In this document: one piece after another, positions 23,901-31,789 of the stretch
Layout of the letters: each line of letters opens with the position of its first letter
Position numbering within the stretch: position 1 is the stretch's first letter
Assembly: GCF_003711105.1 (NCBI RefSeq)
Contig: NZ_CP023865.1
Coordinates: 2,330,001 to 2,394,000 of the forward strand
DNA length: 64,000 bases
Reading direction: 5' to 3'
Source of the DNA: Actinoplanes teichomyceticus ATCC 31121
GTDB taxonomy: Bacteria > Actinomycetota > Actinomycetes > Mycobacteriales > Micromonosporaceae
The notes under the pieces: generated by a model
The model's database searches: none
Seen by the model: the letters and a program-made list of their open reading frames with translations, nothing else
Told to the model about the DNA's origin: nothing
Position numbers and translations under genes: made by a program

Positions 23901-25339
23901 GCCGCCGCCTTCGTCGCTCGTGCCGCCGTCATGGCCGCGCCCAGCAGTCGGCGCTGCTGCGCAATGCGCAGGCGCAGCCGGGCCAGGCGTTCGGGTTCCT
24001 CCCGGTGGGTCGCGGCCAGCTCGTACTGAGCGGCGTGCAGCCGGCGCACGGCGGCCAGCGCCTCCCATCCGTGCCGGCGCCAGGCGGCCAGCCGGGCACC
24101 GGTCCGCCGCCGAGGACTGAGCAGGACCGGCACCTCCGCCGGCCTGATGCCGCCGGCCGGGTCGGCTGCGGCGGCTCGCAGGTCCGCCGCCAGCCGGGCC
24201 GCCTGGCCGCGGCTGCCCTGCCGCAGCAGGACCAGGTAGACCGCCACCAGTGGTCCCTGCAGCACGACGAGCGTCAGCGGCTGCACGAGCAGCATCTCGG
24301 TCAGGGCGCCGCCGTGGATCGGCACGGTGATGTCACCCGTGCTCAGCGCGTCCAGGATGACGTCATCGGCGAAATGCACCCCCGCGGCAGCGAGGTAGCC
24401 GGCGGCGACGACCAGTACGCGGCGGCGGCGCGAGCCCAGCGCGGTGGCCAGTCCGAAGCCCGCGCCGACCACAGCGCTGAAAGCCGTGTGGGCGCCCAGC
24501 AGCGCGAACGACTGACGTATCCAATAGTGCAGGCCGGCGCCGGCGCCCCCGTCGGCGGTCATGAACAGGACGGTCTCGGTCAGGTTGAAACCGAGCCCGG
24601 TCAGGCCACCGAGGACCAGACCGGCGACGACACCGTCGAGATGGCGCCGGAACAGCAGGTATGCCAGCCCGACCGCGGCGCCCTTGCCGAGTTCCTCCAT
24701 CGTTCCCGCACTGACGAACGTCGTGGCGCTGCTCCAGTGCAGAGCCTGGCCGAGCCGGCCCGGCGCGGCGTAGTAGCTGATCGACGCCAGCTGCAGCGTG
24801 GAGTTCATGACCACGCCGAAGCCTGCCGCGATCACCGCTCCCCAGCCGAAGACGGCAGCGGCCAGCCACCACGGTGACCTCCGCCAGCGCTGGAAGCGGC
24901 GAACCGTCCAGATGCCGAAGGCGGTGGTGGGCGCGCACAACAGCGTGATCAACGGGTGACCGGCCAGGATGCGCACCGGATGGATCGCGAACGGCACCAG
25001 CAGGACGATCGCCGCCCCCAGGTGCAGCACCCGGTCCGCGGGCAGCCGGCGCAGCCACCGGCCCCCGGCCCCGCGACGGCGTAGGGCGACGGCGCTTTCG
25101 ATCCCGGCCGCCACGGCCCAGCCGACCCAGGCGAGGCGCACGACGACCCGCATGAGCACCGGCATGGTGTCGCTGAGCGCCGCCAACGCGGGCTCGTCCG
25201 CGCCGGCGCGCGGCCGGGCCGCGTCGATCAGCAGGACGACGGCGTAGAGGGCGTTGAAGAGCAGGCCAACGCCCAGCAGCGCCTGCGGCCCCCGGGCGCG
25301 CCAGGCCGGCTCGGGGGACCGGGTGGCGGTCACCGACAT
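23897..25339 (-). CDS. PrsW-family intramembrane metalloprotease
   Basis: A 480-aa polytopic membrane protein with ~9-10 hydrophobic segments. The conserved PrsW/Abi-type motifs are in order: EELGKG (E215, E216, K219), FNLTET (251-256), AHTAFSA (H284) and VHFADD (H322, D325/326), all within predicted helices. PrsW-type proteases cleave single-pass membrane substrates inside or next to the bilayer; the B. subtilis example acts on an anti-sigma factor. A basic cytoplasmic tail of ~110 residues follows. ATG 25339 has GGAGGGG upstream. Lying directly before a membrane-anchored nuclease gene, with a 4-base overlap, it may process that protein. Confidence 0.85.
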   Translation of the reverse strand: MSVTATRSPEPAWRARGPQALLGVGLLFNALYAVVLLIDAARPRAGADEPALAALSDTMPVLMRVVVRLAWVGWAVAAGIESAVALRRRGAGGRWLRRLPADRVLHLGAAIVLLVPFAIHPVRILAGHPLITLLCAPTTAFGIWTVRRFQRWRRSPWWLAAAVFGWGAVIAAGFGVVMNSTLQLASISYYAAPGRLGQALHWSSATTFVSAGTMEELGKGAAVGLAYLLFRRHLDGVVAGLVLGGLTGLGFNLTETVLFMTADGGAGAGLHYWIRQSFALLGAHTAFSAVVGAGFGLATALGSRRRRVLVVAAGYLAAAGVHFADDVILDALSTGDITVPIHGGALTEMLLVQPLTLVVLQGPLVAVYLVLLRQGSRGQAARLAADLRAAAADPAGGIRPAEVPVLLSPRRRTGARLAAWRRHGWEALAAVRRLHAAQYELAATHREEPERLARLRLRIAQQRRLLGAAMTAARATKAAA

Positions 25340-25364
25340 GACTGCTCCCCTCCGTGGCGGCCGG

Positions 25365-25709
25365 TCATCGCGGGACGTCCGGCAGATCGGGTGGTAGAAG
25401 CACCCCGGGCGCGCCCGGGACGGCGGTGGCCGGCGTCCACGGCGTGTCGTCCGGCGTCCAGGGGTCGTCGGCCGGCAGGGTGGGCCGCCCCGGCAGGTCC
25501 GGCAGGGGTCGTACCGGCGCATCCGACCGGTGCGGCCGTGGCGGCAGGCTGGGCAACGCCGGGACGCCGGGCAGACCCGGGACGCCGGTGAGATCCGGCC
25601 GGTGACCGGCCGGCATCACGAAACCGACGTACGCTCCCGCGCCCGCGAACACCAGCCCGAGCGCCCCGGCGACCAGCATGGTGCGCAGCTGAGCGGCGAT
25701 GTCGCCCAC
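25365..25709 (-). CDS. small proline-rich single-pass membrane protein
   Basis: 114 aa. One transmembrane helix near the N-terminus (about residues 10-35, TMLVAGALGLVFAGAGAYVGFV), then an external tail of ~80 residues rich in Pro, Leu and Asp with short repeats (GVPGLPGVPALPSLP, DDPWTPDDTPWTP). No family recognised. The GTG start shares one base with the stop of the upstream lipoprotein gene (TAGTG), and the PrsW gene starts 25 bases after its end, so it belongs to the operon. Confidence 0.65.
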   Translation of the reverse strand: MGDIAAQLRTMLVAGALGLVFAGAGAYVGFVMPAGHRPDLTGVPGLPGVPALPSLPPRPHRSDAPVRPLPDLPGRPTLPADDPWTPDDTPWTPATAVPGAPGVLLPPDLPDVPR

Positions 25710-26650
25710 TACGGCGTGCGCGGGTCGAGGAAGGACCCGCTGCAACCGGCGAACACCTCCGGTCCCCGGCGTGCCAGGCTCACGCCGTCCACCTGGATCT
25801 CGCAGCTGACCCGGCTGGTCAGCGTCGGCTGTCGCGGTGTCACCATCAGCTGTACGGGCGTCGCAACCCTGCCGAACCACGGAAAGTCCAGGCTCTTGGT
25901 GTACGGCAGGGTCACGTTGCCGACCTTCACCTGCTCACCGAGGACCGGGTCGTAGTACGTGATGTCGACGGGCCCCGACGTGCCGCGCCCCGTCAAGGTC
26001 AGCCGATGAGGCTTGCCGGTCGACGCCGTGCCCACCTCGGGGATCCGGCCGAACAGCGTTTCGGCCAGCACGCCGCCCGCCTTGCGCACGTCCGCCGACG
26101 CCTTGCCGCTGTTGAGGAAGCCGATCTGCAGATGCAGCACGACGGCGCCGCGCCGGGCGGTCAGCACCTGGGCCTCGTGGGCGGCGTCCAGATCACTGGC
26201 GTCGAACCAGCTCTCCTGCGCGGTACGCACCCCGTTGAGCTGCAGGTCGCCCTTGCGGTTGCTCTCGGCCATCCTGCGCTTGTGCGCGATCAGCTGCGTC
26301 TTGTAGAGCAGGGCCGCCGAGGCGGCGTCCGGCTGCAGGTCGAGCCGCAGCCACGTGTCGCCGATCGAGTGGCAGGTCACCGTGTTGTGCCCCTGCTTCG
26401 GATCCGCCGAGCGGTTCGACCACGCCAGCGCGCCCAGGCCCACCGCGGCGAAGTCGTCCGGGCCGAGCAGATCGCACATCTGCTCGGTCAACCGGCCACC
26501 CTGCGGCTGCGGCCAAGCGGTCCGTTCCGGCGCGCCGCCTTGCCGGTTGCCCTCCGGTTCATCGCCGGACCCGCATCCCGCCGCGAGCACACCCATGACC
26601 AGCACCAGGCATGCCGCCGCCCACCGGGTCACCCCGTCGTAGCGATACAT
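25709..26650 (-). CDS. lipoprotein with MmpS-like C-terminal domain
   Basis: 313 aa. The signal sequence ends in a lipobox LAAGC (Cys26), so it should be lipid-anchored outside the membrane. Residues ~55-195 resemble DUF3558-type actinobacterial lipoproteins (CDLLGPDDFAAVGLG, HNTVTCHS). The last ~100 residues resemble the MmpS family (VDITYYDP, LPYTKSLDFPW, CEIQVDGVSL ending in a cysteine near FAGCSG). It is the first gene of the six-gene operon with the PrsW protease and the nuclease. Its role there could be substrate presentation or contact outside the cell, which is inference. ATG 26650 has GAGGGG upstream. Confidence 0.72.
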   Translation of the reverse strand: MYRYDGVTRWAAACLVLVMGVLAAGCGSGDEPEGNRQGGAPERTAWPQPQGGRLTEQMCDLLGPDDFAAVGLGALAWSNRSADPKQGHNTVTCHSIGDTWLRLDLQPDAASAALLYKTQLIAHKRRMAESNRKGDLQLNGVRTAQESWFDASDLDAAHEAQVLTARRGAVVLHLQIGFLNSGKASADVRKAGGVLAETLFGRIPEVGTASTGKPHRLTLTGRGTSGPVDITYYDPVLGEQVKVGNVTLPYTKSLDFPWFGRVATPVQLMVTPRQPTLTSRVSCEIQVDGVSLARRGPEVFAGCSGSFLDPRTP

Positions 26651-26681
26651 CCGCGCCCCTCAATGAGTCGATGTGACCGAC

Positions 26682-26710
26682 AGGCTAGGGCATCATCATC
26701 GCGCGGTGTC
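26682..26710 (-). promoter_or_regulatory. candidate promoter of the toxin/PrsW operon
   Basis: On the minus strand, GACACC (-35-like) at 26705-26710, a 17-base spacer and TAGCCT (-10) at 26682-26687. The 5-prime leader is ~25 bases with GAGGGG before the lipoprotein ATG. Confidence 0.4.
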
Positions 26711-26881
26711 CTGAGACGACTGAGGGTGGACACGGCCGTACCGGTCCGGCCTCGTGGTTTCCCGGCGGCCCGAAGCAGGACAGCCTCCTAGGACGCCTTA
26801 GGGGTGGTGGGCGTGACCCCGGGACCGGAATCAGGGCCACCTCCGGGGAACCACCGGTCCACGCCACCCACCCGGCCGCCA

Positions 26882-26887
26882 TAGCGT
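26882..26887 (+). promoter_or_regulatory. -10 element, leaderless type
   Basis: TAGCGT, 6 bases before the ATG of the following membrane protein gene. Confidence 0.5.
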
Positions 26888-26893
26888 CATCGC

Positions 26894-27463
26894 ATGTCAT
26901 CCAACCCGGCCACCGTCCGCCGGACCGCGCTCGCGGCGCCGGCGCTGCTGCTGCTCCACGGGATCCTGCGCCTGGCCGACGGCCCCGACGGCCACCCCGG
27001 CTCCGGCCCTCTCCGGGACGTCGGCCACCTGGCGTTCTTCGCCGGCATGGTGCTGTTCGGGCTGCTCGCCGTCGCCTTGCCCGGCATGGTGCCGGTCACT
27101 GCCCGGCGACTCGCCACGGTGGCCACCGTGGCGGCCGTCATCGGTGTGGCGTGCTTCCTCTGGGGGATCGCCGGTGACCTCTCCACCGGCTTCCGGTCGG
27201 CCGCGCCGCTGCCCGCCGCGCTGCAGACCGCCGGGCCGATGCTCTTCGCCCTCGGCGTACTGATCCTTTTCGGCCTCCTGGTCGCCGCCCGCCGCCTCCC
27301 GGCCCGCACACCGCTGCTGTTCGGCGCCGGCGTCGCCGCGATCACCGTCGAGCCGGACCTGCTGCCGATCGCCGCCCTGGTCCTGCTGGCCGCCCTGGCC
27401 CCGTTGCGCCGTACCGGCCGTCCCGTCGTCCTGCGCCCGGTGCTGGCGACCGGCCGGCACTGA
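26894..27463 (+). CDS. multi-pass membrane protein, function unknown
   Basis: A 189-aa hydrophobic protein with about six predicted helices (AALAAPALLLLHGIL, LAFFAGMVLFGLLAVAL, LATVATVAAVIGVACFLW, MLFALGVLILFGLLVAA and two short C-terminal ones). The start has a TAGCGT box 6 bases upstream. No family is recognised with confidence. It is divergent from the toxin operon with ~240 bp between and shows no evident functional tie to it. Confidence 0.65.
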   Translation: MSSNPATVRRTALAAPALLLLHGILRLADGPDGHPGSGPLRDVGHLAFFAGMVLFGLLAVALPGMVPVTARRLATVATVAAVIGVACFLWGIAGDLSTGFRSAAPLPAALQTAGPMLFALGVLILFGLLVAARRLPARTPLLFGAGVAAITVEPDLLPIAALVLLAALAPLRRTGRPVVLRPVLATGRH

Positions 27464-27815
27464 CCCCGCGTTCGGCGGCCCCTGTCCCGCGTCGCCGCAC
27501 GCGGTCCCCGACAGGGTGCGTCTCCGCCGGCGCCCGGCCGGTGGCCCAAGGTCGCGCCGTCGCTCCGGCGCGGCGTCGGGTCCATGCCGCCGCGCCCCAG
27601 GCCGGCCGGTGACGGCGAGGCGGTGCGGGGTCCGCTGTGCTCGGTGCGACTTCCTGGAGTACGCCGAACGGCGGAGCCGCCACCGGGTACGGGCGGTTGA
27701 CCAGGTCGCTCATCCCGGACGGCGACGCGCCCCGCGGCCCGTGCGCGATCCCCGCGCGAGCGGCGGCACCCGGTGCGGCGGGCTGCCCGCCGGGGAGCGC
27801 GGTCGACGCCGGCGA
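27464..27815. other. intergenic, no gene supported
   Basis: Convergent spacer of ~350 bases. All frames look like shadow translations. No strong hairpin, tandem repeat or conserved motif was recognised. Confidence 0.4.
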
Positions 27816-28316
27816 TCAGAAGTCGATGGTGGCGCCGGCGGCCTTGCAGGCGTCGGTCAGGGTGCTGCCGAGGCCCGCGAAGCCGGAGTCGGCGGCCGTG
27901 CCGATCGGGTCGTCGGCCGCGGCCGCCTTGGCGATCTCGTCGGCGACCGCCCGCGTCGCGGTGGCCACGTCGGTGTCGGGGGCGAAGACGAGCGCCTCGG
28001 TCACCGCGCGGTGGAACGTCGTGAAGGCGTCCTTCGCGTCGGCCGGGGCCACCGCGCCGTTCGCCTGCTGCGCGTCCGAGATGCTGCCCTTCATGGCGGC
28101 CGCCGCCGCGTTCACCGTGTCGCAGAGCGCCTTGTCGCCGGTGGCGCCCCCGGCGGACGGCGTCGTGGCGGAGGGTGTCGTGGTGGACGGTGTCGTGGTG
28201 GACGGGGAGGGCGCCGTGGCGCGCGTGCCGCCGGCTTCGGCATCCGCGTCGCCGCAGGCGGCGAGACCCGCCAGGCAGGCGCACAGCAGGACGGCGGGTA
28301 CGAGACGGAAACGCAT
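27816..28316 (-). CDS. small lipoprotein, function unknown
   Basis: 166 aa. Type II signal sequence with lipobox LAAC (LAGLAACGDA, Cys21), then a Ser/Thr/Pro linker with a TTTPS repeat (about residues 38-55). A helical domain of ~105 residues follows, with one Cys near each end (KALCDTVN and TDACKAAG) that could form a disulfide. Resembles many actinobacterial lipoproteins without known role. The start is ATG 28316. A GC-rich minisatellite lies upstream and shows no obvious promoter. Confidence 0.65.
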   Translation of the reverse strand: MRFRLVPAVLLCACLAGLAACGDADAEAGGTRATAPSPSTTTPSTTTPSATTPSAGGATGDKALCDTVNAAAAAMKGSISDAQQANGAVAPADAKDAFTTFHRAVTEALVFAPDTDVATATRAVADEIAKAAAADDPIGTAADSGFAGLGSTLTDACKAAGATIDF

Positions 28317-28394
28317 CACGACCACGGACGGTAGCCGACGACCCTGTGCGGGCGCGAGCGACGACGATCGGTGCGCTGCGCCCGGCGGGCTTGT

Positions 28395-28640
28395 CAGCGT
28401 TGCCCGGCGCGGTCCGGCGGGGCTGCCCGGCGCGGTCCGGCGGGGCTGCCCAGCGCGGTCCGGCGGGGCGGTCCGGCGTGGTCCGGCGGGGCTGCCCAGC
28501 GCGGTCCGGCGGGGCGGTCCGGCGTGGCTCGGCGCAGCCCGCGGGGCGGTCCGGCGTGGCTCGGTGCGGCCCTGCGGCGTGGTCCGGCGTGGCTCGGTGC
28601 GGCCCTGCGGCGCGGTCCGGGGCGGCCCGGCGGGCTGGCC
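28395..28640. repeat. complex GC-rich tandem repeat field
   Basis: About ten copies of a gcggtccggcg-gg core interleaved with gctgccc(a/g)gc and ggctcgg(t/c)gc words, with higher-order duplication (gcggtccggcggggctgccc repeats at about 28410, 28432, 28454 and 28496). Open in several frames but without protein character. Confidence 0.8.
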
Positions 28641-28893
28641 AGTGGGGCCCTGCGGGGCTCCCGAGTGCCGAACCGGCGGGCTGGCCACTGACGAACCGGT
28701 GGGGCTCGATGACGTGGATTCCGGCGGTGTGGCGCTCCGCCACCGCGAGACCGTCGCAACTGGACGGGCGGTTGTTCGGATCGCTGGCCGGCGGGTCCGT
28801 GTCCGTCGGAATCATGCTGGCCGCCACGACGCCGGTGGGAGCGCCCCTGGGGTGTCTTCGCCCCGAGGTGGCGTGGGGCCGGCCGGGGCTTCC

Positions 28894-28899
28894 TATCCT
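28894..28899 (+). promoter_or_regulatory. -10 element, leaderless type
   Basis: TATCCT, 6 bases before the ATG of the NTF2-like gene. Confidence 0.5.
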
Positions 28900-28905
28900 G
28901 GGCGG

Positions 28906-29283
28906 ATGAGTGAGCGTGATCGGGGCGGCGACCTGCTCGCCGCGGAGCGGCGCCTGCAGGACGCGCAACGCGCCGGCGACGTCGACGAGCTGGACCGGCT
29001 GCTGGACGACCGGCTGGTGGCCATCGGGCCGGACGGCGGGCGTTACACCAAGGCCGACGACCTGGACGCCTACCGGTCGGGCAGCTCGGTGATCGGCGAG
29101 CTGGCCCAGGTGAGCCTGGAGTCGCTGGTGGTGGGGACGACCGGGGTCACGTTCGTGGTGTGTGACGTGGCGGGGACCTTCGAGGGCGCGCCGTTCGGGG
29201 CGCGGGTGCGGTACACGCGTACCTGGGCGTACCAGGAAGGTGTCGGGTGGCGGGTGGTGGCCGCCCACATCGCGCAGGTCTGA
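28906..29283 (+). CDS. NTF2-like / DUF4440 family protein
   Basis: A 125-aa cone-shaped alpha+beta protein of the SnoaL/DUF4440 type: RRLQDAQRAGDVDELDRLLDDRLVAIGPDGG, Y-x-A-DDLDAYRSG, then beta strands ending RYTRTWAYQEGVGWRVVAAHIAQV. Members are small-molecule binding proteins or enzymes of varied function, and the active site cannot be read here. The long upstream frame is excluded because a -10 box sits 6 bases before this ATG and the protein starts at the normal family position. Confidence 0.82.
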   Translation: MSERDRGGDLLAAERRLQDAQRAGDVDELDRLLDDRLVAIGPDGGRYTKADDLDAYRSGSSVIGELAQVSLESLVVGTTGVTFVVCDVAGTFEGAPFGARVRYTRTWAYQEGVGWRVVAAHIAQV

Positions 29284-29547
29284 GCGGCGCGCCCGGCGCG
29301 GGTGCGGGTGCCGTGGGTGGCGGTGCGCCCGCGGTGCGGTGCACTCGGGTGACGCGGCCTTCGCCGGTGGGGGCGCCGTAGGCGGTGCGGGCGCCGCGAG
29401 TGGGCGGAGCGGCCGGAGTGATGCCGCGCCGGGTATCGCGCGGGCTCGGCGCTATGCCGACCCTGGTGCGGCGCCTGGGTCTGGGGAGGTGCCGCCCCTG
29501 GTGCGGCGCGTGGACCCGGAGAGGTGCCGACTCGGGCGGTCGCTGGT
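29284..29547. repeat. spacer with ggtgc-rich imperfect repeats
   Basis: No gene. Many ggtgcggcgc / ggtgccg words without an exact period. Confidence 0.4.
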
Positions 29548-29559
29548 TGAAATGTTTCA
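29548..29559. promoter_or_regulatory. candidate LacI-type operator 1
   Basis: TGAAATGTTTCA: arms TGAAA/TTTCA. Resembles the common LacI-family palindrome TGAAACGTTTCA. Lies ~90 bases upstream of the LacI gene. Confidence 0.5.
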
Positions 29560-29602
29560 TTCATGGTGTGACGCTGACGTTCCCGGGTCGGAGTGCTGGT
29601 CC

Positions 29603-29608
29603 TAGAAT
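29603..29608 (+). promoter_or_regulatory. -10 element of the LacI gene
   Basis: TAGAAT, followed directly by the second operator-like site, so a repressor bound there would block initiation. Confidence 0.5.
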
Positions 29609-29620
29609 GCGTTTCAACGC
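29609..29620. promoter_or_regulatory. candidate LacI-type operator 2
   Basis: GCGTT-tc-AACGC palindrome containing CGTTTCAA, the half-site shared with operator 1; overlaps the expected transcription start. Confidence 0.5.
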
Positions 29621-29646
29621 ACCGTTCAAGCGAGAGGGCAACGGGG

Positions 29647-30687
29647 TTGGCTCAGCAGCCGCGCAACGGCCGCGCGCCGTCGGTCAAGGACGTGGCGGCG
29701 GTCGCGGGCGTCTCCCTCGGCACGGTGTCCAACGTGCTCAACCGGCCCGCCGTGGTGAGCACCACCACCCGGGAGCGGGTCGAGCGGGCGATGGCCGAGC
29801 TCGGGTTCGTCCGCAACGAGTCGGCCCGCCAGCTGCGCGCGGGCACCAGCCGGGCGTTGGCGTACGTGATGCTCGACGGCGGCAACCCCTTCTTCCAGGA
29901 TGTCGCGGAGGGTATCGAGATCGCCGCGGACGCCGCCGACCTGTCGCTGTTCGTCTGCAACAGCGGCGGCCGCGTCCAGCGCGAGTCCAAGCACCTCGAC
30001 CGCCTGGTCCAGCAGCGGGTCCAGGGCATCCTGATCACCCCGGTCGATCCGGACGCGCCGCACCTGGCCGAGTTCGCCCGGCGCGGCATCCCGTTCGTCA
30101 TGGTGGACCGGCTCAGCGGCTCCGGCGGGCACTGCTCGGTCGCCGTCGACGATGTGCTGGGTGGGCGGATCGCGGTCGAGCATCTGATCGATCGGGGTCA
30201 CGAGCGGGTGGCGTTCATCGGTGGGCCGGACCGTATCGGTCAGGTCCGCGAGCGCTATCAGGGCGCCCGTGAGGTGTGGGCGGAGTTCGGCCGGCCGGCC
30301 GAGGACCTGATCCACCTCGCCACCGAGGCGCTCACCGTGAGCGAGGGCCGCTCCGCCGGGGAACGCCTGGCCGGGCTGCCGTCGCGGCGGCGGCCGACCG
30401 CCGCGTTCTGCGCCAACGACCTGCTCGCGCTCGGGCTGCTGCAGCACGCGGTGACCGCGGGACTGCGGGTGCCGGACGACCTGGCCATCGTCGGCTTCGA
30501 CGACATCGATTTCGCGGCGGCTGCCGCGGTGCCGCTGACCTCGGTGCGGCAGCCGCGGCAGGAACTCGGCCGGACCGCGGCGCGCCTGGTGCTGGACGAG
30601 GCGACCAACCCGGATCACCGGCACGAGCAGGCGACCTTCGTGCCGGCGCTGGTCGCCCGCGCCTCGACGGGCACGGTGCGCCGCTGA
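29647..30687 (+). CDS. LacI-family transcriptional regulator
   Basis: 346 aa. N-terminal helix-turn-helix with SVKDVAAVAGVSLGTVSNVLNRP (about residues 12-34) and hinge region, then a periplasmic-binding-protein-like sensor domain (ILITPVDPD, VDRLSGSGGHCSVAVDD, RVAFIGGPDRI, FCANDLLALGLLQ, VGFDDIDFA). Start is TTG 29647, with a GAGAGGG site upstream. Its own upstream region has two TTTCA-type palindromes, so autoregulation is likely. No sugar transporter or catabolic gene adjoins, so targets are elsewhere or unknown. Confidence 0.88.
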   Translation: MAQQPRNGRAPSVKDVAAVAGVSLGTVSNVLNRPAVVSTTTRERVERAMAELGFVRNESARQLRAGTSRALAYVMLDGGNPFFQDVAEGIEIAADAADLSLFVCNSGGRVQRESKHLDRLVQQRVQGILITPVDPDAPHLAEFARRGIPFVMVDRLSGSGGHCSVAVDDVLGGRIAVEHLIDRGHERVAFIGGPDRIGQVRERYQGAREVWAEFGRPAEDLIHLATEALTVSEGRSAGERLAGLPSRRRPTAAFCANDLLALGLLQHAVTAGLRVPDDLAIVGFDDIDFAAAAAVPLTSVRQPRQELGRTAARLVLDEATNPDHRHEQATFVPALVARASTGTVRR

Positions 30688-31130
30688 TCGGGTGCCGGGG
30701 CGGACGGGCGTTGCCCAGGCGTCGCGGGCGGCTTCGGCGACCGGCTGGAGGCGGCTTCGGTACTCCTGCCACCGGGATGGGGCGGCGGGCTCCGGGGTGT
30801 CGTTGCTCCACATGCCGGCGGCCCTGTCGACGGGGCGCGGTCCGAGGCGGGCCGCGCCTCTTCGAGGGGGCGCGGTCCAGGGCGAGCCACATGCGGTCCG
30901 GGACGAGTCGCGCCTCTTCGAGGGGGCGCGGTCCAGGGCGAGCCGCGTGCGGTCCGGGACGAGCCGGGCGGACCGGGACGGGCACGGGCCGGGACGGGCG
31001 CGGGCCGGGACGGGCGCGGGCCGGGACGGGCGCGGGCCGGGACGGGCGCGGACCGGGACGGGCACGGGCCGGGACGGGCGGGGCGTGGTCACGGACGGGG
31101 GTGGGCCGGTCGTACCGGGAAGGATGAAGC
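30688..31130. repeat. tandem repeats downstream of the LacI gene
   Basis: Two repeat classes. Around 30852-30960 a ~57-bp unit (cgcgcctcttcgagggggcg followed by cggtccagggcgagcc) occurs twice in full plus a partial. At about 30968-31082 a ~16-bp unit (gggacgggcgcgggcc) is repeated about seven times. No gene seen. Confidence 0.85.
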
Positions 31131-31550
31131 GTGCCGTGCCGAAAAGCGCCCACCCCGGCCCCGGTTGATCCGGTGTTTGCGGTGCTGGCAAGCTTTCCGG
31201 CTGTGGAAGCTCTCCGGTTGATCCTGCTTTTCGTGCATCTTGTCGGCTTTGCCCTGCTGTTGGGCGGGGCGATCACGCAGTTGTTGTCCGGGACGTTCCG
31301 GATCGGTCCAGCGGTGCTCTGGGGCTCGATCATTCAGCTGGTCAGCGGGCTCGGGCTGGCCGCGCCGCTGCGGGGCGGCGGTGACCACGAGCCGGACCCG
31401 ATCAAGCTGGGCGTCAAGCTGCTGCTGGCCGTTCTGATCTTCATCATGGTGTTCGTTCCGCGGAAGCGGGAGGCGGTCAACAAGGGCCACTACATCGGCA
31501 TCGTCGCGCTGACGCTGGCGAACGCGGCGGTCGCGGTCTTCTGGCGCTGA
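31131..31550 (+). CDS. four-helix membrane protein, function unknown
   Basis: 139 aa, four predicted helices (about 25-50, 58-75, 92-108 and 120-137): LRLILLFVHLVGFALLLGG, AVLWGSIIQLVSGLGLA, KLLLAVLIFIMVFV, YIGIVALTLANAAVAVFW. This is a common actinobacterial small membrane protein type with no assigned function. Start GTG 31131 has GGAAGGA 6 bases upstream; GTG 31203, just before helix 1, is an alternative. Confidence 0.7.
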   Translation: MPCRKAPTPAPVDPVFAVLASFPAVEALRLILLFVHLVGFALLLGGAITQLLSGTFRIGPAVLWGSIIQLVSGLGLAAPLRGGGDHEPDPIKLGVKLLLAVLIFIMVFVPRKREAVNKGHYIGIVALTLANAAVAVFWR

Positions 31551-31789
31551 GTCGGCGCGGGCATCGCGCGTCGGGTTCGGGCATCGCGGGCCGGGCCCGG
31601 ACGTCACGTCCCACGGCGCGGGCATCGCATCCCACGCCCCGGGCATCGCGGGCCGTGGCCGGATCCGGCGAGCCGCCGGATCCGGCCCGGACACAGGCGG
31701 TTGCCCGGGGTCGTGGGACACGGGCGGGTCGCCGGCGGCTCGCGCGAGCCGCCGGCGCCGGTCGTGCAGCGGTGTCTGTCCGCGTCGGA
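31551..31789. repeat. spacer with degenerate gggcatcgc repeats
   Basis: Convergent spacer. Five words of the form cgggcatcgc(g/a) between 31558 and 31655. No gene. Confidence 0.45.

Noticed and set aside
25709..26650. Anti-sigma factor partner of PrsW in the operon
   Set aside because: The protein is a lipobox lipoprotein with DUF3558/MmpS-like parts, not a zinc-binding or RsiW-like anti-sigma factor, and no sigma gene is adjacent.
28395..28690. Coding extension upstream of the small lipoprotein
   Set aside because: The open frame is only repeat translation (Pro/Arg/Ala); the lipoprotein has its own start and signal sequence at 28316.
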